A stretch of 5,951 nt of DNA from CAWDPQ01 sp049642465. GTDB taxonomy: Bacteria; Acidobacteriota; Vicinamibacteria; Vicinamibacterales; 2-12-FULL-66-21. Position numbers and translations under genes: made by a program. Below, piece after piece: positions 5,908-5,951 of the stretch. Below the pieces are notes generated by a model. It did not search any database and was not told the DNA's origin. It saw only the letters and a list, made by a program, of their open reading frames with translations. The first letter of the stretch is position 1, and each line of letters starts with the position of its first letter. Where the stretch lies: positions 1 through 5,951 of the forward strand of contig JBAROV010000194.1 in NCBI GenBank assembly GCA_049642465.1, written 5' to 3'.

Positions 5908-5951
5908 ATGTCACCCTCCGATAGGTACGTTCATCGTGTTCTGGACTTCTG

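Noticed and set aside
5911..5951. Possible C-terminal end of a further minus-strand gene (EVQNTMNVPIGG, stop at 5911-5913)
   Set aside because: Only 12 codons are visible and other minus-strand frames are also open at the window edge, so no choice can be supported.
1..5951. CRISPR arrays, tRNA or rRNA genes, insertion sequences, attachment sites
   Set aside because: No regularly spaced direct repeats, cloverleaf-like arms, transposase motifs, or paired terminal repeats were found on reading either strand.

Overview
The window is high-GC bacterial DNA, and its one firmly readable unit is a plus-strand operon for making and using ADP-activated heptose, the sugar of the lipopolysaccharide inner core. 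This points to a Gram-negative, outer-membrane-bearing bacterium. The style of the genes (three coupled genes and a glycosyltransferase family 9 enzyme with an N-terminal cysteine tail) reminds me of environmental Acidobacteriota or similar soil lineages. That is an impression only: no rRNA or other marker is present.

Layout. Positions 1-514 hold no convincing complete gene. There may be the last codons of an upstream gene at 1-54, and an imperfect long hairpin lies at 182-277. Positions 515-3737 carry gmhA, a heptosyltransferase-like GT9 gene and hldE, with stop/start overlaps of 1 and 4 bases, so they are almost certainly co-transcribed and translationally coupled. A 42-47 codon ORF for a single-span membrane peptide follows within 20 bases of hldE and may be the operon's last gene. 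Positions 3886-4883 are gene-poor. The best candidate there is a minus-strand open frame with one protein-like, hydrophobic stretch, possibly gene debris. On the minus strand, 4884-5309 encodes a four-span TMEM220-family membrane protein, and 5443-5907 is an unrecognised 154-codon ORF with a strong Shine-Dalgarno sequence before a GTG start.

How the genes work together. GmhA isomerises sedoheptulose 7-phosphate to D-glycero-D-manno-heptose 7-phosphate. The HldE kinase domain phosphorylates C1. After removal of the C7 phosphate by GmhB (not in the window), the HldE nucleotidyltransferase domain adds AMP to give ADP-heptose. HldD (also not in the window) would epimerise it to the L,D form. The GT9 protein is the likely consumer, moving heptose onto lipid A-Kdo or a related acceptor. 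No mobile element, CRISPR array, tRNA or rRNA was seen. The most noteworthy points are the two cysteine clusters of the GT9 protein, the small membrane ORF behind hldE, the hairpin in the gmhA upstream region, and the unrecognised minus-strand ORF near the right edge.
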